Positions 46,201 through 58,069 are shown, counted from the first letter of the stretch. The stretch is 64,000 bases of DNA from Lumbricus terrestris (GCA_949752735.1 OX457042.1:34846289-34910288); one strand, 5' to 3'. The notes: generated by a model not told the origin, from the sequence alone. Made by a program: numbers and translations.

Positions 46201-47045
46201 AGACTGAAGCTGAGAGAATCATGCTATAATTAGCAATGGTGGGAACTCGTAGCTGTTGGTATGGTGCCTGGTGACTAACACACAGTGTGGGCTTGATCCT
46301 CCCTCCCCCACCCCTAGGTAGTCACAGTGGACGGATCCTGAGCAAGTCCTTTACTGATAGTTGCTCTCAGAGTCATCTGTTCTCTCTGCCATATGTGTGG
46401 CCGTGTGTTAAATTCTGACCTTTGGAAGGAGGGCATTATCAAGTACAGTTGTATCTCGTACACCCAGGTTTGGGTTTGGTGTACAGCGAATCTGGTCTTA
46501 TCCTTTGCAGTCTGTTTGTAATATACATGAACTTTGTTAATCAGCCTGTGGTGCCTAAAATAAACTTGTTTTCAAGATGGAAGCGCTCTAGAGTGAATTT
46601 AAGGCTGATTCATTGCTTTGCTTCCACTGGAGTTGTTCTGAAGAATCGTCTTCATCCCACATCGGGAGAATTGTTCAGCCACCGAATCACAGGCACAGCC
46701 AACAACAATGCAAATATTGTGTTCAGAAACTTCAGACAGCAATAGTCCAGCTATACAAAAAGAATGATGCATTGATCATTCTAGCAGCAAAGCGGCAATG
46801 TGACAACAGTGCTATAGTGTGACGACAACCCAACACCAATCAAGCAATTAAAAATTTTGACAATGCTGCATTTCTCTGGTAGCAGTGTGTAGCAATCCAG
46901 CATAACGATTGCAGCATCAGCAATGCAACAATATCTGACAACAAAAGTGCAACCGTTCAACAACAGTGATGCGGGAATCCTATGACCAATATTTTTCAGG
47001 ATTTACCAACAAATTGCCAGTTGCCGAAGGAGGTTGGGTTTAAAC

Positions 47046-47223
47046 CAGGGCCTAAAGTGTGCCTGGACGGTCATGGACGGCATCCATGCACTTATTTTAA
47101 AATCTGAATGCCGTCCTGCCACTTATTGGCCAGCACTGACTAGAAACGTAAGGGGCATCCAGGCACTTCTTTTGGAAAGGTAAGGGGCATCCAGGCACTT
47201 ATTTTTCCGCACTTTTAGCAGTG
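47046..47223. mobile_element. 178-bp hAT MITE, copy 2, with perfect target duplication
   Basis: Starts CAGGGCCTAAAGTGTGCC and ends CCGCACTTTTAGCAGTG; 8-bp GTTTAAAC flanks both sides (47038-47045, 47224-47231). The duplication has the nnnTAnnn form. It matches 14977-15154 in opposite orientation at equal length. Internally AAGGGGCATCCAGGCACTT is repeated twice, as subterminal units. Confidence 0.85.
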
Positions 47224-47503
47224 GTTTAAACACTGGACACAGAGGTGATAGACCGCACTTTTGTAAGGTAAGGTATACTGAAGGACAGTGAGGGTGCTAT
47301 ATAAATACATCATCAGTACATGTAAAGAAGTCTGGACATGTGCCAGCTGGCAGGCACTGATCAGCTGATGGTTGGTGTCATAACAGAATAACTGGGTTAA
47401 TGAGCAGAGTGTCTGTTCTGGTCTATGATATCCATAGCCTTGGTTGTGTTGGGGGCTTAAATGTAAACATCTTTGTATGACAGAAGACAAGTTGCGCCAA
47501 AAC

Positions 47504-47528
47504 CATCCATCCATCCATCCATCCATCT
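47504..47528. repeat. (ATCC)n microsatellite
   Basis: Six CATC units, giving a spurious MDGW-repeat ORF on the minus strand. Confidence 0.85.
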
Positions 47529-47623
47529 TTTCTCTAACTTACTCCACCACCACATCGCATGGACAACTCTAGGATTCCCACGGTCTGAGGCACTGAATCG
47601 ACTATGTACCTCTGCTGAAACCT

Positions 47624-47825
47624 CTCCTCCCACCGTTGAGGCCACAGCCTTATTCCACGAGGCCAAGACTGCATGATTGAATATTATCCCTAGGGCGGAC
47701 AACCTAACGAGGAAATCATTTTTAACAAGGATTTCAGTTTCATGTAAACCAAAGTGTTGGTCTTCATAAGAACATACTTGTATTGGGTTTAGGATTTTGC
47801 ATATGTTATTTAAAAACATTTGACT
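47624..47825 (+). mobile_element. 3' fragment of the same LINE family as 32688-34930
   Basis: CTCCTCCCACCGTTGAGGCC, TTATTCCACGAGGCCAAGAC, CTAGGGCGGACAACCTAACG and AGGAAATCATTTTTAACAAG match the last 100 bp of that LINE's ORF and the start of its 3' UTR on the opposite strand. The frame is broken by a TGA soon after the GPRLHD-equivalent. The copy stops before the terminal tail motif. Confidence 0.8.
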
Positions 47826-47829
47826 GGTT

Positions 47830-50010
47830 GATTGAACAATTCCGTTACTGTTTGCACTCGGACAGCAGTCTCAGGCGGAAAGCTGGATAAAAGATGATGG
47901 TGATGCTGTCGATCTTTGTTTTCACAGTCGGTTGTTAAACCGAAACTACTACTTCAGTGTAACAGGCTGCATATGGAGTTTTGAATAAACGAAAATTGAA
48001 TTGAATTGAATGTAAGCAAGCGAGAGTGTTACACAGGCTGAGTTAACAGAAAGGGTGCAGAAATTCTGAGAAATACTTTGCCAAAGTAAAGGATGTTTGC
48101 AGGACGGCGTAAGGTGTTTTCGTTTGGGTGCATGGAAGCATGGAACCTGTAGAGGGCCAACTGTGTAAACCAGGATAATCCCTTCCTCCGTTAATGGTAC
48201 AGGGGCCATCAGAGTTAGCCAGGGTTTCAAGTTAATGTTTTGTTTTATCCTTATACACTGACCAACCTACTGCACTAAAGTAAGTAGATATATGGATGAA
48301 GGTTAGGTAGGACTGGTTTTTACTTCTCACTCAGTTCTGTGGAATGCTGTGTTGAATATGTTCGTCTGTAGTCCTGATATTCATACTTCAGTCTTCTGGT
48401 CTTCAATCAGTGAAGCTGATGAGCCCTTCTCAGATATAATTTTATGAGGATCGTCTTCCATGCTTTATGGCTGCATGGCTAGCCAGGATGTATGGATTCC
48501 TTATTCTGTAATACAAGAACCATCAGAGTTAGCTAAGATAACCTCCCTTGAGCTGTGGCATGAAGCAGGGTCCTTCCTCTCTATACTGTATAGGAACCTA
48601 TGCGGTATGCATTGCAGTTTGTTTCTGTTTGTTTTTTGTCTGATGGCACATGTCATGGTGTAGGATTGCAGTAGTAATGTATGTGTCTGGTCATTTACAT
48701 GACAGGGCTGTATCTGTTCATCGCAGTTTGTCAGGGCTGTATCTGTTCATTGCATTTTGTAGTAGTCACCAATGAAAGCTGGATTTCAACAGTGGCCTAC
48801 ATCCTCTTCTTTTCCATGGCCATGTTCGTCCTTGATGGATTGTTCTTGGATGTGTGCTTATGGGGGATCAGGTGTCCAGTTTACCTTTTTGCTTCCATAG
48901 GAAATCTGAAGGATCACCTTTGAACAAGAATGGACTCCAGTCAGTAGTTGCTTTTGTTTCTCCAGGATTCACTTTGAACAATCAGTGATATTATGATGAT
49001 ACTTGACAAAGAACTCACCTTGGATGACCTGTTTACCTGTCATAGCTTGTCAGCTATCGTTTCTACAAGCTAGGATACTCATTGCTTAACTTACGATGGG
49101 TGATGGTCTGCTCGGCTCGCTCGCTGGCTCACAGAATGCTAGTCTTTCATTTGCAATAAGATTGATTACTGCCTGTAACTGTCTGTTTGGGACCACGCTT
49201 CTGAGCGGGGAAGGCGACTGAGGAGTGGGGGTGGGGGAACTAGGGCGTATTGTGGGCTGTGTAGCACAAAGGTGGCGCAGCTGCTACTGGTGGAATGCCC
49301 CAGTTTGATCAGGTCTCAGATAACGTCCTATGTGACCTACTTCAATGGCCACCCATTTGGAATTGAAGACGCTTTCATGTGAGTTTAATGCTGGCAACTG
49401 GTCAGTGTATTGCACTCGCTGAAGGTCACTTCTTGATCAATGGTCATTGGTCATGCAGGCTATTGGACAATTGTAATCGTAGCTAGCAACCTCTATTGTG
49501 CCCGTGTATTAAATGCACAGGGCGACAGCCTATGGCATGTGAAAACCAAGGGATAATATTTTGCAATGGTTTTTGTCTAGTTCTTCCCCATCTGTCAGCT
49601 TTTGAGTCTGCTTTATTCTGCTTACACTGACCTTGGACTGTGCATGTTTCAAGATTGCAAGATTGAACCGACCTGAACATTGCTAAATTGTCTGCAGACT
49701 TTGTAGCTAACAGTTCCACAACCACTTCCAAACTGTGATTTTCAGCATCCCTGGGCGAATTCCAGTGGAGCATGTGATTGTGTATAAGTCCATGTGATGA
49801 GAATATGATAGGCTGACCACTGTGACCTGGCATCCAGAGTTTTCTGAGATGTTCCTGGTTTTTTAGGTTGCCATCTTGGTTTCCGGATGACTCAGATAAT
49901 TAGTTTCAATATATACGGTAACTGTTTATCATTGTATTGTAATGGCACATTAATTATTATAGTTAATTTCCAAATCCATTTTCTATTAATCAGCCAACTA
50001 GCCTTGCCAT
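47830..50010. other. No gene seen (intron of the acidic-protein gene)
   Basis: AT-rich non-coding DNA. Short ORFs at 48460-48923 and 49483-49833 lack any recognisable feature. No element ends were identified. Confidence 0.5.
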
Positions 50011-50020
50011 TCATCTATTG

Positions 50021-50434
50021 TAGGACTGGTACTGATTAAATGATTTTAATCATGAAAATTTGACAGTTTAATCGATTAAATTCAGATAATTTGGTATATG
50101 TTATATTTAAAGTGTAAACATGTAAAAATGTAGTCGCTGAGTTGGTTACTACTCTTTTATAGAAAAAACTTCAGTCAAACTATTTATTACAATGAAGAGA
50201 GATAATTTTTTGCCTTCTTTGACTTTTCATCAGTATTGGCCGTAAATGCAACTTTGTCAAGTACTTAATGTTCTGTGCAAAAGTTTCTTATTATCATGTT
50301 CACTATAAATGTGGAAATGGGCCGTTTCAGTATCACGAAATAGGTGGAAAAATTAATAGAGCAAGCAGAAAATTAATCTATTAAAATTTGTAACAGTTAA
50401 TTGATTTGTTAATCGTCAAAATCTACAGCTTTAA
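50021..50434. mobile_element. Degraded hAT-like element (GATTAA-rich ends)
   Basis: Left end TAGGACTGGTACTGATTAAA and right end GTCAAAATCTACAGCTTTA, with TTAATCGATTAA-like words close to both, resemble a common hAT group whose ends read TAGRGCTGxAACxATTAAT. Target duplications are not conserved. Confidence 0.35.
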
Positions 50435-51233
50435 TATGTTATTTGTGGGAATGTCACTGACACTATGCAAAGTTTTTGCTCTAGATTATTATAAAGCTTT
50501 GACCTCTATGATGGATGTATCCACTGTATTACCAATTGGCTGAAGTGAACGGCCTGTAAGTGATGAGTATGGGTGATGAGTATGGCTTTCAAGTCTTCAG
50601 TGAGACAATTACTGTGTGAAGATATTGAGTATGTCCTATTCACTCACAATGGTTTGCTCAGCTCCACTAATGTTGTGCTGCATGGTTGTGTCTAAACTTC
50701 TGAACTTTAGAGAGAGGGTAATGTCAGATACAGCTGTATTGTAATGTATAATTGTATGTGACTCTAAAGTTGGTCTTTTCCAAGGAACGTTTCCAGACAT
50801 GTTTTTTATGAGAATGATGACGATGGTGATGAACCCTTTTATACCAACTGGAGATGAGATGCTGGAGTTTTTTTCCCCATTGCAGTCTTCACTGACAATT
50901 TTGGGTGAGCAAGTTGTCCAGGATTATGCAGTTGCCTGATATAGATTCGAACCTGCTGCCTCAATTTACAGAACATACTGCGACACTGACCTGTCCCAAT
51001 AGAACAGTTGATGATAATAGTAATAATAACAATATGATTGTATTCTCAGATAATAATCCTGAATAATCATAGATACCTTGGGCCAGAAACTAGTAATAAT
51101 AATAATAATTATTATTGCTGCTGTTGCCATTATATAAGCAATATAGTTTCACGGACTGTACAAATTCAGTGTTTTGGCCAGCTGGCCCAGTGACATAGAT
51201 ATGCTTCAAGGTATTCTACGTTTAAGTGATGTT

Positions 51234-51503
51234 CTAAATTGATTGATTGACTGCTGGCTGCTTCCGATGCCAGGTGGTAGGCAGGCTGTTCCAGGCAGAT
51301 GGTCCAGCGGCTGCATAATAATGTTCAGCCATAGTTATCAATGCTGGAACATGGAGGATGCCGGAAGTAGCCGACCGGAAATGATGTGCTGGTTGTGGAT
51401 GGTCTAGAATCGAATGGTGAAGGCAGTTGGAGAGAATTAGTATAAAGGCCATTTTGTGCTTTAGACGGTAGCCAAGGGAAAACCAACAGAGTTCATCATT
51501 CAC
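51234..51503 (-). mobile_element. L2/CR1-like LINE 3' fragment with TTGA tail
   Basis: The minus frame reads HHFRSATSGILHVPALITMA, then YYAAAGPSAWNSLPTTWHR, the LRS...VP...AxxxWNSLP pattern. A (TCAA)n tail lies at 51239-51250. Diverged. Confidence 0.65.
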
Positions 51504-51989
51504 AGTTTAGTCAATTTTGAAGCCTATGCTTATTTACGTATGTTCGTATTTGTGCAACACTGTGCAACAAGAGCAACAACAGCAATAAGAATAGCGACAA
51601 TGACAACTTATAGAACTCAATATACACATTTTAAGTACAAAACAAAGTGTTGAAATTCATTTATAAGAGCAGAAAGTTTATTATTAAATTAAGAATTCAA
51701 TACTACTGGTGGGCTTCCACTGATATATGTAGTGCCTTGGATGGATTTCCATTTGGAGTTGTTGACAGATGACATTGATGTTCAACGCTACTGACAGATG
51801 TTGTGTCATATAGGAGGACTGCTGGTTATCTTATATGTTCATATGTGCTTGTGTGTGTATAATGTGTTATAACATTGTGTTTGTATGTATGTAAAAATAC
51901 TATGTATGCCACTATGCATGTGCTTGTATAACATTGTATTTGTCTAGATACTTGCTATGGACATGGATGTTTATAGACATGGATGTTTA

Positions 51990-52110
51990 CTCACTTGTTA
52001 CATGTTAACGACACTGCCATATCAAAGATGATTAGTGTCGCGGCTGTCGCCCTCCTCATTTATCCAGGCTTGGGACTAGCACTGGCAGAGAACAACCAGT
52101 GGCGAAGTTC
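51990..52110 (+). repeat. Interspersed repeat shared with 22016-22125
   Basis: CACTGCCATATCAAAGATGA, TATCCAGGCTTGGGACTAGC and ACAACCAGTGGCGAAG match the other copy in order. It is followed by (TG)n at 52150-52169. Confidence 0.6.
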
Positions 52111-53099
52111 ATGGATGTTTATAGGATCCGGTGTTCATATATGCTTATTTGTGTGTGTGTGTGTGTGTGACTCTGTGTGACAGTGTGTGACTGTATGTTT
52201 ATGTGTGTGCAGAGGGGCTTTGTGTGTGTATGTGTGTTTAGAGAACATTACAGAGTGCTGTATATTTCTTATGGTGCAGGACAGTTTGTGATTGGCTGTA
52301 TTCTTATACTCAGAACTTTGTCATCCAATCAGAGTAGAGCTCTGTTTTAGGGTTCTTTCCTTGCTGACCTGTTCTTCCTGTCCAAATGAATCAGTACCAC
52401 CCATAGATGCTGGTTTGGGGTGGGGTGGGGCTGGGGGGGTAGATTGCTAACCACTGAAGAAAGATTGTTCTGTTTACTCTCCCGGGGGTGGCCTGCTTAG
52501 AGGGAGAGTGTGGAAGTGGGGGCTTATTGGTCCACGGCGCCATACCTCTGCCTCAAGACCATAATAGCCTAAGGTCCTTGATAATGGCCTTTACTAGGGA
52601 ACTGGCTGTTGCTAGGCAGGGAAGCCTGGCGCCAGCAGTCTAGGCACCGCTTGAAAGGCTAGTGGTTGTTTTTGGAGGGTTTTCTGCACTGAAAAGACAT
52701 TGATTGACCCAGTTTTAACTGGTTCAGGGAACAGTTAGTGGCTGCTTTTGTTGATTTGTTGAAATCTGTTCATTGACCAAATTAATTGTTCTTTGAATTT
52801 GAATAAAGTCCGTTAATGGACCTTTATACATCTATGAAAGGCTCCCACAGTTCTGATGGAGAATATTATTTGTCAAAACAAACATCTCTTTGCATCATGG
52901 GTAATGGATCAAGAAATGCATTGGACTTTGTTTCACAGAAAGCCTTCGTGGAACTCTTATGACTGAAGCCCAACTTGTTTATGAGAGCTCTGTCAAAGTT
53001 GTTTATTATTCTGAAAAGTCCTGCATTCCTTGCTGTAAAGTTACACGCCATCATTATGAGCATAAAACTGCATTCCTTGCTCTAGTGTTGTACATCATT

Positions 53100-54200
53100 A
53101 TCATTCATTCACTCATTCATTCATTCAGAGCATTTATATAGCGCCCCTTCAAGAAACTTATCAGAGGCGCATAGACACCGTGCATGGCTGCCATGTAGTT
53201 GAATTCCTGTAATAACTTATCATCATCCATTTATGCTATAACTTATGATCATAATGCATTCATGTCACATTCATGTTAGGCAATCACCAAAGATTATTAT
53301 TATTGTTGTCCTCATCATCATCTTCGTCATCAATAGTTCCTGATGCTAGCCATTTGGCAATGTTGAATGCTGACCTAAAATCTCTGCCAAGATTTCTTCT
53401 GGCGTTGACTATCTTTAGCGCTCTGTTAATATTGCAACGGTAAAATGATGTCACAATGCATGTTGTTGTTGTTATTATTATTTTTACAACGTTTTGCATA
53501 AGGAGTTGCTAAGAAATGTGAATTGAGGTGATGTTAGGTAGTCACTAGGTGAAGAACAGTAGGGCATCCAGATGCTTTAAAGCCGCTGAGAAATGGTGAG
53601 TTCTGAGGTATTTCTCGAAAGAGTTTGAGCTTCACAGATTTAGGTAGTGAGTTCCATTCCTCGGGACAGCAGTTTAAAATGCACACAAACCCATGACAGT
53701 TCTCCATTTTGACTCAGCCAAAAAGACCCTCAACCCTGAAGCCGCTGTTGGGGAGAGGTATGTAAGAGGTGAAGTGAGTGCATGAATTTTAGAATCCGAC
53801 AGGTCCGTCTAATCTTATTCTAAGTTCGGTAGGGAGTCAACTGAGTGACTGAATTCATGAGTAATATTTACTGTTGAGTTTGAACAGTTAAGGAAGGAGT
53901 TTGTATGCAGATGAACACAGTACCACACAGGCATTTAGATATGTGTATGCACCAAAGGCTGTTGACTTTAAATTCTTGGACCAGCAATTAACCATGCTGG
54001 CATAATCAGTTCTGGCCTGATCGAGGCAAGAGCAAACAAGAGATTACCCTAGGTTATGGTTTGTGGCCTGTCTTTGGACGGAACTAGATTTGCTGAAGTT
54101 TGTTGTGTGGGTTAGTAATTGTGAGATTGTTTTCCAGAATTATCCCAAGTGTTGTGGCGGTTTCTGTTAGTGGGACTGCACTTCCAGCAAGGCCGATGCT
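53100..54200 (-). mobile_element. LINE relic with ATGAATGA tail
   Basis: On the minus strand, 53170-53100 reads GCGCCTCTGATAAGTTTCTT, then GAAGGGGCGCTATATAAATG and (AATG)n, the common retroposon tail. Further upstream, 53680-53540 holds CCCGAGGAATGGAACTCACT and, in another frame, KYLRTHHFSAAL, fitting a WNSLP...FKxxLRTHxF ending broken by frameshifts. GCTCTTGCCTCGATC near 54025 is shared with 23667. Two separate relics are possible. Confidence 0.5.
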
Positions 54201-54493
54201 GGAAATTTAGTGGAACAGGAAGGGAAGACTCGGATGTTGTCGTGAGCAAAGCGTGATTGCCTCTGCTTCACAATGGTCGAAATGTTGACACAGAATCACG
54301 AGTGCATAATAGTCGCTCGTAAATCTCAGCTTGCAGTGCTGCTGTTTGTAACAAAGCATTGTGAAGCTGTGTATGCACGGCATACACTGAGAAATGGGTT
54401 GAGTACAATTGTACTTTAAGTGATGGTTTTTGTGTGCGAATATGATTGGTGAAATGTGGATTGTAATTAATTGCATGGTCGGAGTGTAAATCC

Positions 54494-55323
54494 GGGTGTA
54501 GGACATTAGCCCCCCCGGACAAAAGCCCCCCCGGACATAAGCCCCCCCGGACATTAGCCCCCCCGGACAAAAGCCCCCCCGATTTTACCTAGGTCATTAG
54601 CCCCCCCGGACAAAAGCCCCCCTTTGTGCAAGTCATGGAATAGTGCCGTACTTGTCACTGGCATTCACATGCAAACGAAAGTTCTTAGAGTCATTTAGGT
54701 CCTGATTGTGTCAGTAGGTCTAAATTTACAGACTTAGATTCGAAATGATAGGGCCTATATAGTATACAGTCTTATTTGTTTAGCGTGCTACAATAAAGGC
54801 TTGTTAACATCAGTTAGGCCTAAGGCTACGTCTCAGCTTCGTAGGCTTATTAGTGTTGTTTCAATTCAAAATTAGATTCAATACATAAGAGAAATGAACG
54901 AATGGGAATCCTATACAGTAGGTCGGCCTACTTGTTAGTGTCAGTTTGGCTACAACGAACTTGAACGAAGGTTTGTTAAAGTCAGTTAGGCATTAAACTT
55001 TTATCTATATTTCACAAACTTTGGACTTAGAATTTCTTACATTTATGTCGTTCTACAATTAGTGCCTTTAAATGTTTTATAATGTGCATAATAAACCTTC
55101 AATTAACTTTGCATATTCTTACAGTGTTAAACTAATGTGCAATTTAGGCCTAACTTAACTTGGGCCCATTGCTACATTTTGTGCATCATTTTTAGGTAAT
55201 GATATCATAGACTGGGGGGGGCTAATGTCCTACCTCGGGGGGGCTTTTGTCCGGGGGGGCTAATGTCCGGGGGGGCTTTTGTCCGGGGGGGCTTTTGTCC
55301 GGGGGGGCTAATGTCCGTTCCCC
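54494..55323. mobile_element. Mutator-like element candidate with repeat-built inverted ends
   Basis: An identical 9-bp TGTAAATCC flanks both sides (54485-54493 and 55324-55332); 9-bp duplications point to MULE-type transposition. Ends are GGGTGTAGGACATTAGCCCC and the complement-like ...GGGGCTAATGTCCGTTCCCC. The left arm (54510-54626) strings together GGACATTAGCCCCCCC and GGACAAAAGCCCCCCC units; the right arm (55216-55315) holds the complementary G-rich series. The 590-bp core is AT-rich with no ORF. The flanking Gly-rich ORFs on either strand are translation artefacts of the repeats. Confidence 0.78.
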
Positions 55324-55694
55324 TGTAAATCCATATATGACGCTTGCAGGGATGAGAGAAGTACTGCTCTGGGAAGGTGTTTTTCGCCCACTCTCCTTAA
55401 AATGTAAATATAGATGGTCCATACCCTTTTTGTGAACCCTCTTGTTGAGACCACTTGAAGCTTTAAATTGCAGGACTGCTGTTTTGTAGGCAAAACTAGC
55501 AATAGGTGATAGGTGACTTAGGAAGCTAGCCAGTTGAAGGAAGTCCCCAGAGACAGGGAAGCTTTGACTGAGAAAGTAGCTAGCATTGAACAGTGCCTGG
55601 AGAAGAAAATAGGAGTTTCATTGGAGTAGAGGTCACGGTGAGTTGATCGGTTAGGACTAAAGTAGGAGATGGAGTAGCATGTTTCATGATCAGC

Positions 55695-55696
<2 letters not shown>

Positions 55697-55788
<92 letters not shown>
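55697..55788. repeat. (GA)n microsatellite, about 92 bp
   Basis: Uninterrupted GA dinucleotides, likely highly variable in length. Confidence 0.97.
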
Positions 55789-55791
<3 letters not shown>

Positions 55792-55799
55792 TTAAGAAG

Positions 55800-57164
55800 A
55801 ATCTTTTTAATGTTTTTTCAGTTGCTGAGATGGGTCCATAGGTTGATATGCCGTTGATATTCAGGCCAGGCTTCTTAAGTACGGTAGAGACATGACTAAG
55901 ACGAGTCTAAAATGTGGTGGATAACATCCTTCAGCAGAAGACAAAAATTGGCCAGATGTATAGTAGCCTGCACAGTGCACACTTTAAGCAACAATTGGTG
56001 ATGTAGGCATCGCACTACAAAGTACGTTACAGGTGGTAGCTGTTAAAGAGAGTTCCATTGCATCATAGTCTGACATTTGGTCATGGCATCATAAATTAGC
56101 CGAGCATTGTGCATTTCTATGTTTATATGTAAAAAATGCTCTGAATTAATAAGTGAACCAATGAGCAAAGGAAACAAACAGATAAAAAAGTGAATGAAGG
56201 CATAGATTTGACCCTATATATTGTTTGAAGTCTTAAATTGACTGATTGTCAATTGATTAATTGGTTGATTTATTGATTGATTGGTGGTTGATTAATAACT
56301 AGTATGATTACTAAACGTTGATTTGCACTGGTTGCACTACCACAAAACCACATGGCTGGTGTCAGGAACTGATTTCAGGGATGTTAAGATGAATATGATT
56401 AAGAACAGTTCTTGAGGTTTTTTAGTGGGTGGGGGGATCTTTTGACTGGGGCTCATAGAATACAGCAGCATTGCATCAACGTACAAAGTTCTGATCGTTT
56501 CAAGTTGCGTGCATATCACAACACCAAATTATCAATTTACGCTTGAGATTTAATGATTCAAGCACCAGCTGCAGAGGTGATGGGCGTATAATGCATTAGT
56601 CATAGTGTGAGACTTGGTGTAGGCCTGTGGGAGTTGTGGATTTCAACAAGTTTTGTCCATCAGGTTGTGACTTTGTAGTGTAGCTATGTTTAGAAACAAT
56701 TATTGAACAGAACAATTAGAGTGTTTAGATTAAGCTATTCATAGATTGGAGTGTGCTTTAATACTGAGGATCCAATTAGACTTATTTTGGAATGTGAGAT
56801 GAAAGCTGACTAAAGCATTTGTAACAATGTAACATGTAGCGTAGACTTTCAAGCCTTCTCTGAGGCGTTTTGGTGTAAGAACCTTTAGCAAGAATTTCAT
56901 TGAATTTTTTTGGCTGAAGCACAAATGGTTGATGCTTGGTCTAGGCATAGTGGTGCTTAATAAATTCATAATAATTTTTGTTCCTAGTGACACTTAACAT
57001 CGAGTAGGCCAGTGCACAGCGTGCCTCTGAGCAGGTTTCTTGAAGAGGTGCTATATAAATTTTCAGAATCGATCAATCGTAATTAAATGGACATGTACCT
57101 TTCCTACATGCTTATCATGTTGTTATGGCTGCGCTGAATTGCGTTTTTCTGTTTGGTGTACTAG
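55800..57164. other. Intron sequence, nothing firm
   Basis: No ORF with features. A solitary retroposon-type tail, GAAGAGGTGCTATATAAATT, lies at 57042-57061, only 100 bp before the acceptor of the next exon. Confidence 0.5.
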
Positions 57165-57286
57165 GTTGGGATCGTTTGGACATAGCAATGGAAATGGAAA
57201 GACAAAAAGCAAGAAGGAAAAGGAAAAGGCGAAAAGTGAACTTCTTCTCGAGGTCCACGCGAAACAATCGACCGTAGAACACGAAC
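57165..57286 (+). CDS. Second coding exon of the acidic-protein gene (Lys/Glu-rich)
   Basis: Acceptor TTTTTCTGTTTGGTGTACTAG and donor C|GTAAGC (57287) bound 122 bp. Exon 1 ends in phase 2 (AA); adding the first G gives a Lys codon, and the frame runs LGSFGHSNGNGKTKSKKEKE, then KAKSELLLEVHAKQSTVEHE, without a stop. The join continues the basic end of exon 1. The Lys-rich part may be a nuclear localisation or membrane-binding patch, and KSELLLEVHAKQSTVEHE could begin a coiled coil; both are inference. The exon ends in phase 1; the rest of the gene is probably past 64000. Alternative: an exon of a different gene. Confidence 0.6.
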
Positions 57287-57840
57287 GTAAGCATTGTTTC
57301 GACTCCATTGTCATATCTTTCTTTAATATATATACCAAGAATTTTTGTGGCAGTTTTCACCATCAAATATTTTAGAGAACTTTTCTGAGTTGTTTGTAAG
57401 CTTTTATTTACGCTACTCTGCTACAGGATTGTGGAGTATTGTGTTGTTATAATTTTCGTTCGCTATCTAATTTTTTTTGGAGTTATTATCTTAATTCGAG
57501 TAAAACATCAATTGATGGTCGTTTCAAGTGAAACCAAAGTCACAGCCACGCTCCATGAAACAAGGTTTGGTAGAATTATTATTATTAGTAGTACTTAGTA
57601 TTATTAGTATTATTATTATTATTTAACATGAAAATATTTAGCCTGCATAGTCAGACAGAAATTCAATTTCCATGTGAAGATCAATTAGATATCAAGATGG
57701 TTTGTATGTATGGGCACTTGAAAGCCAGTGAGAAATAATGAGTCTGAGGATTTTTGTGTGGGAGGAAGCTTTATTCTAATGGAACAAGTTAATCGAAATA
57801 GTTCTTTCATTCAGTAGCCTATCATAAGTTGATCATAATT

Positions 57841-58066
57841 GTGGGGCGCGGTAGTGTAGTGGTGGCGTCATTGCCTTGAAGCCGGAAGGTTCGAGGTTCG
57901 AATCCGCCTCGTCGCGTAAGGACCTTGGGCAAGTCCTTCACTCACAATTGCCCAGCGCTTCGGCGTGAAACTCCGATGCAGTGTCCGCTCTGCATTCGGG
58001 AGCGCCTCTGAGTAGAGAGAGCCTGAAGGGGTGCTATAACAAGTGCACATACAAACAAACAAACAA
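57841..58066 (+). mobile_element. tRNA-derived SINE, well-preserved copy
   Basis: Pol III boxes are clear: A box TAGTGTAGTGG (57852-57862) and B box GGTTCGAATCC (57895-57905). Next comes ACCTTGGGCAAGTCCTTCAC, like the GACCTTGGGCAAGTCACTTAAC stretch found in CORE/MIR-type SINEs, then CTTCGGCGTGAAACTCCGAT and a 3' part GAGCCTGAAGGGGTGCTATA ending in (CAAA)n. The 3' part resembles the LINE tails of the window, the usual basis for SINE mobilisation by a partner LINE. Copies at 13266 and perhaps 46036. Confidence 0.88.
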
Positions 58067-58069
58067 TTG

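Noticed and set aside
54207..54570. Gly-rich minus ORFs with SGGANVRGG motifs
   Set aside because: Read through the C-rich arm of the MULE-like element; no independent coding evidence.
57841..57915. Functional tRNA gene
   Set aside because: It has A and B boxes but does not fold as a complete tRNA with an acceptor stem, and it continues into a SINE body and tail.
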